5,734 nucleotides of DNA from assembly GCA_902772685.1 (NCBI GenBank), contig CACYBO010000099.1, positions 1-5,734 of the forward strand, read 5' to 3'. Origin of the DNA: an uncultured Eubacteriales bacterium. GTDB lineage: Bacteria; Bacillota; Clostridia; Peptostreptococcales; Anaerovoracaceae. Below are positions 4,820 through 5,734 of the stretch, piece after piece. Made by a program: the position numbers and the translations under genes. The notes under the pieces were generated by a model. That model saw nothing but the letters and a program-made list of their open reading frames with translations, was not told where the DNA came from and ran no database searches. Position 1 is the stretch's first letter. Every line of letters begins with the position of its first letter.

Positions 4820-5734
4820 CTATTTACCAAGGTTGTCTGTGATTCCAACAGTTGTCTGCGACTTGTAGCAGCTGAATATTTCTTCCGTACTCTTCGGTAT
4901 TGCGCCGCGGCTGAGCGCCGTTACAATCGGAACGATTACAAGCCCGCCTACCATGGCGAAAACGCCGGAGTACAGTGAGTTTCTGAATACGAAACTGAGC
5001 AGTAAGCTGCCGGATACATCCAGTGCTCCCAGCGAGATAAACAGCTGCAGGATCTCAAGGATGGTAGCCCATACGAAGCAGCAGGCAACTGACACCCTGG
5101 AAACATGCTTCGTGTAAAGTCCATACAGGAACGGTGCCAGGAATGATCCTGCCAGCGCGCCCCAGGAAATACCCATCATCTGCGCAATGAACAGGCTCTT
5201 CGCGTGTGCCTGCTTGATTGCTATGATTGCCGAGATGATGACGAATACAACGATGAACGCACGCATGATGACAACTTTCTTTCTCTCGTCAATCGGATTC
5301 TTCTTCAGCGGTCCGATAAAGTCCAGTGTGATCGTCGATGAACTGGTCAGCACCAATGAGGACAGCGTGGACATGGATGCGGACAGAACCAGCACGATGA
5401 TGATGCCGATGATGATTGGTGAAACCGTGGAAAGCATGCTCGGGATGACAGCGTCAAATCCTTCTGTTTCCACATCGATATCATACAGCCTGCCGAAGCC
5501 TCCGAGGAAGTAACATCCGCCTGCGACGATCAGCGCGAAGAATGTCGATATGACAGTGCCCTTCTTGATCGCGTCTTCGTTTGTGATGGCGTAGAATTTA
5601 CCGACCATCTGCGGCAGCCCCCAAGTTCCCAGGGATGTCAGCATGATGACGAAGAACAGGAATCCCGGATCTGCGCCAAGAAATGCTGTGTACTGCCACC
5701 CTCCGTTTTCTCCCGTAGCCAGTGTCTCCATGGC
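4820..5734 (-). CDS. Sodium:solute symporter (SSS family, PutP-like), N-terminal part outside the window
   Basis: Na+-driven importer of the cytoplasmic membrane, LeuT fold, related to PutP, PanF and similar carriers. The visible 304 residues are open to the right edge. The Met codon at 5731 is internal: by comparison with PutP about 220 N-terminal residues are missing. Numbering from that Met, the family motif GTWGLPQMVGKFYAI is at 35-49, corresponding to the PutP segment around GQPHIIVRFMA. SASMSTLSS (117-125) matches the PutP Na2 region, with A118, S121 and T122 at PutP A337, S340 and T341. About eight hydrophobic segments follow one another to residue 272, then a short polar tail of about 30 residues ends at TAG. 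It lies 41 bp upstream of the ligase gene on the same strand, so it is probably the first visible gene of that operon and may carry an amino acid or organic acid feeding it. The substrate cannot be read from the sequence. Confidence 0.92.
   Translation of the reverse strand, partial: AMETLATGENGGWQYTAFLGADPGFLFFVIMLTSLGTWGLPQMVGKFYAITNEDAIKKGTVISTFFALIVAGGCYFLGGFGRLYDIDVETEGFDAVIPSMLSTVSPIIIGIIIVLVLSASMSTLSSLVLTSSSTITLDFIGPLKKNPIDERKKVVIMRAFIVVFVIISAIIAIKQAHAKSLFIAQMMGISWGALAGSFLAPFLYGLYTKHVSRVSVACCFVWATILEILQLFISLGALDVSGSLLLSFVFRNSLYSGVFAMVGGLVIVPIVTALSRGAIPKSTEEIFSCYKSQTTVGITDNLGK

Overview
The window looks like chromosomal DNA of an anaerobic, amino-acid-fermenting Bacillota (Clostridia-like). 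The grounds are gene content (two Na+-coupled symporters, an arylacetate-type CoA ligase with an ACT-domain partner, a CbxX/SpoVK-type AAA+ ATPase, HypA), strong AGGAGG-type Shine-Dalgarno sites, consensus sigma-A-like promoters, a TTG start, and roughly balanced base composition in genes with AT-rich spacers. The lineage is an inference from style and content; no marker gene is present.

Layout, left to right. (1) Bases 1-945, minus strand: N-terminal 315 residues of a neurotransmitter:sodium symporter (NSS/SNF) homologue, cut by the left edge, with a TTG start and its own consensus promoter (TTGACA, 17-bp spacer, TATAAT) just after the preceding gene. (2) 1058-2587, minus strand: a 509-residue AAA+ ATPase of the CbxX/CfxQ (SpoVK) family with a long helical N-terminal extension. 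(3) 2588-2675: an 88-bp divergent intergenic region with a 12-bp-period tandem repeat and an extended -10 promoter facing right. (4) 2676-3017, plus strand: hypA, a [NiFe]-hydrogenase nickel/zinc maturation protein, probably on a leaderless or nearly leaderless mRNA. (5) 3021-3050: a strong intrinsic terminator between convergent units. (6) 3054-5734, minus strand: a tight three-gene unit transcribed leftward, SSS-family sodium:solute symporter (5' part outside the window), then phenylacetate-CoA ligase-like enzyme, then a tandem ACT-domain protein.

Working together: the ligase and ACT protein are very probably co-transcribed and translationally coupled. The symporter 41 bp upstream suggests a module that imports an amino or organic acid and interconverts an aryl (or related) acid with its CoA thioester, with the ACT protein as a candidate amino-acid or aryl-acid sensor. 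The NSS carrier is a separate transcription unit but fits the same Na+-driven amino-acid economy. HypA stands alone here; its hydrogenase or other nickel enzyme must lie elsewhere.

No spacer exceeds 112 bp. I saw no tRNA, rRNA, CRISPR, insertion sequence, phage gene or toxin-antitoxin pair. I did not find a convincing undescribed multi-gene system; the most unusual signals are regulatory (leaderless hypA, the tandem repeat in the divergent promoter, and palindromes around the NSS promoter).
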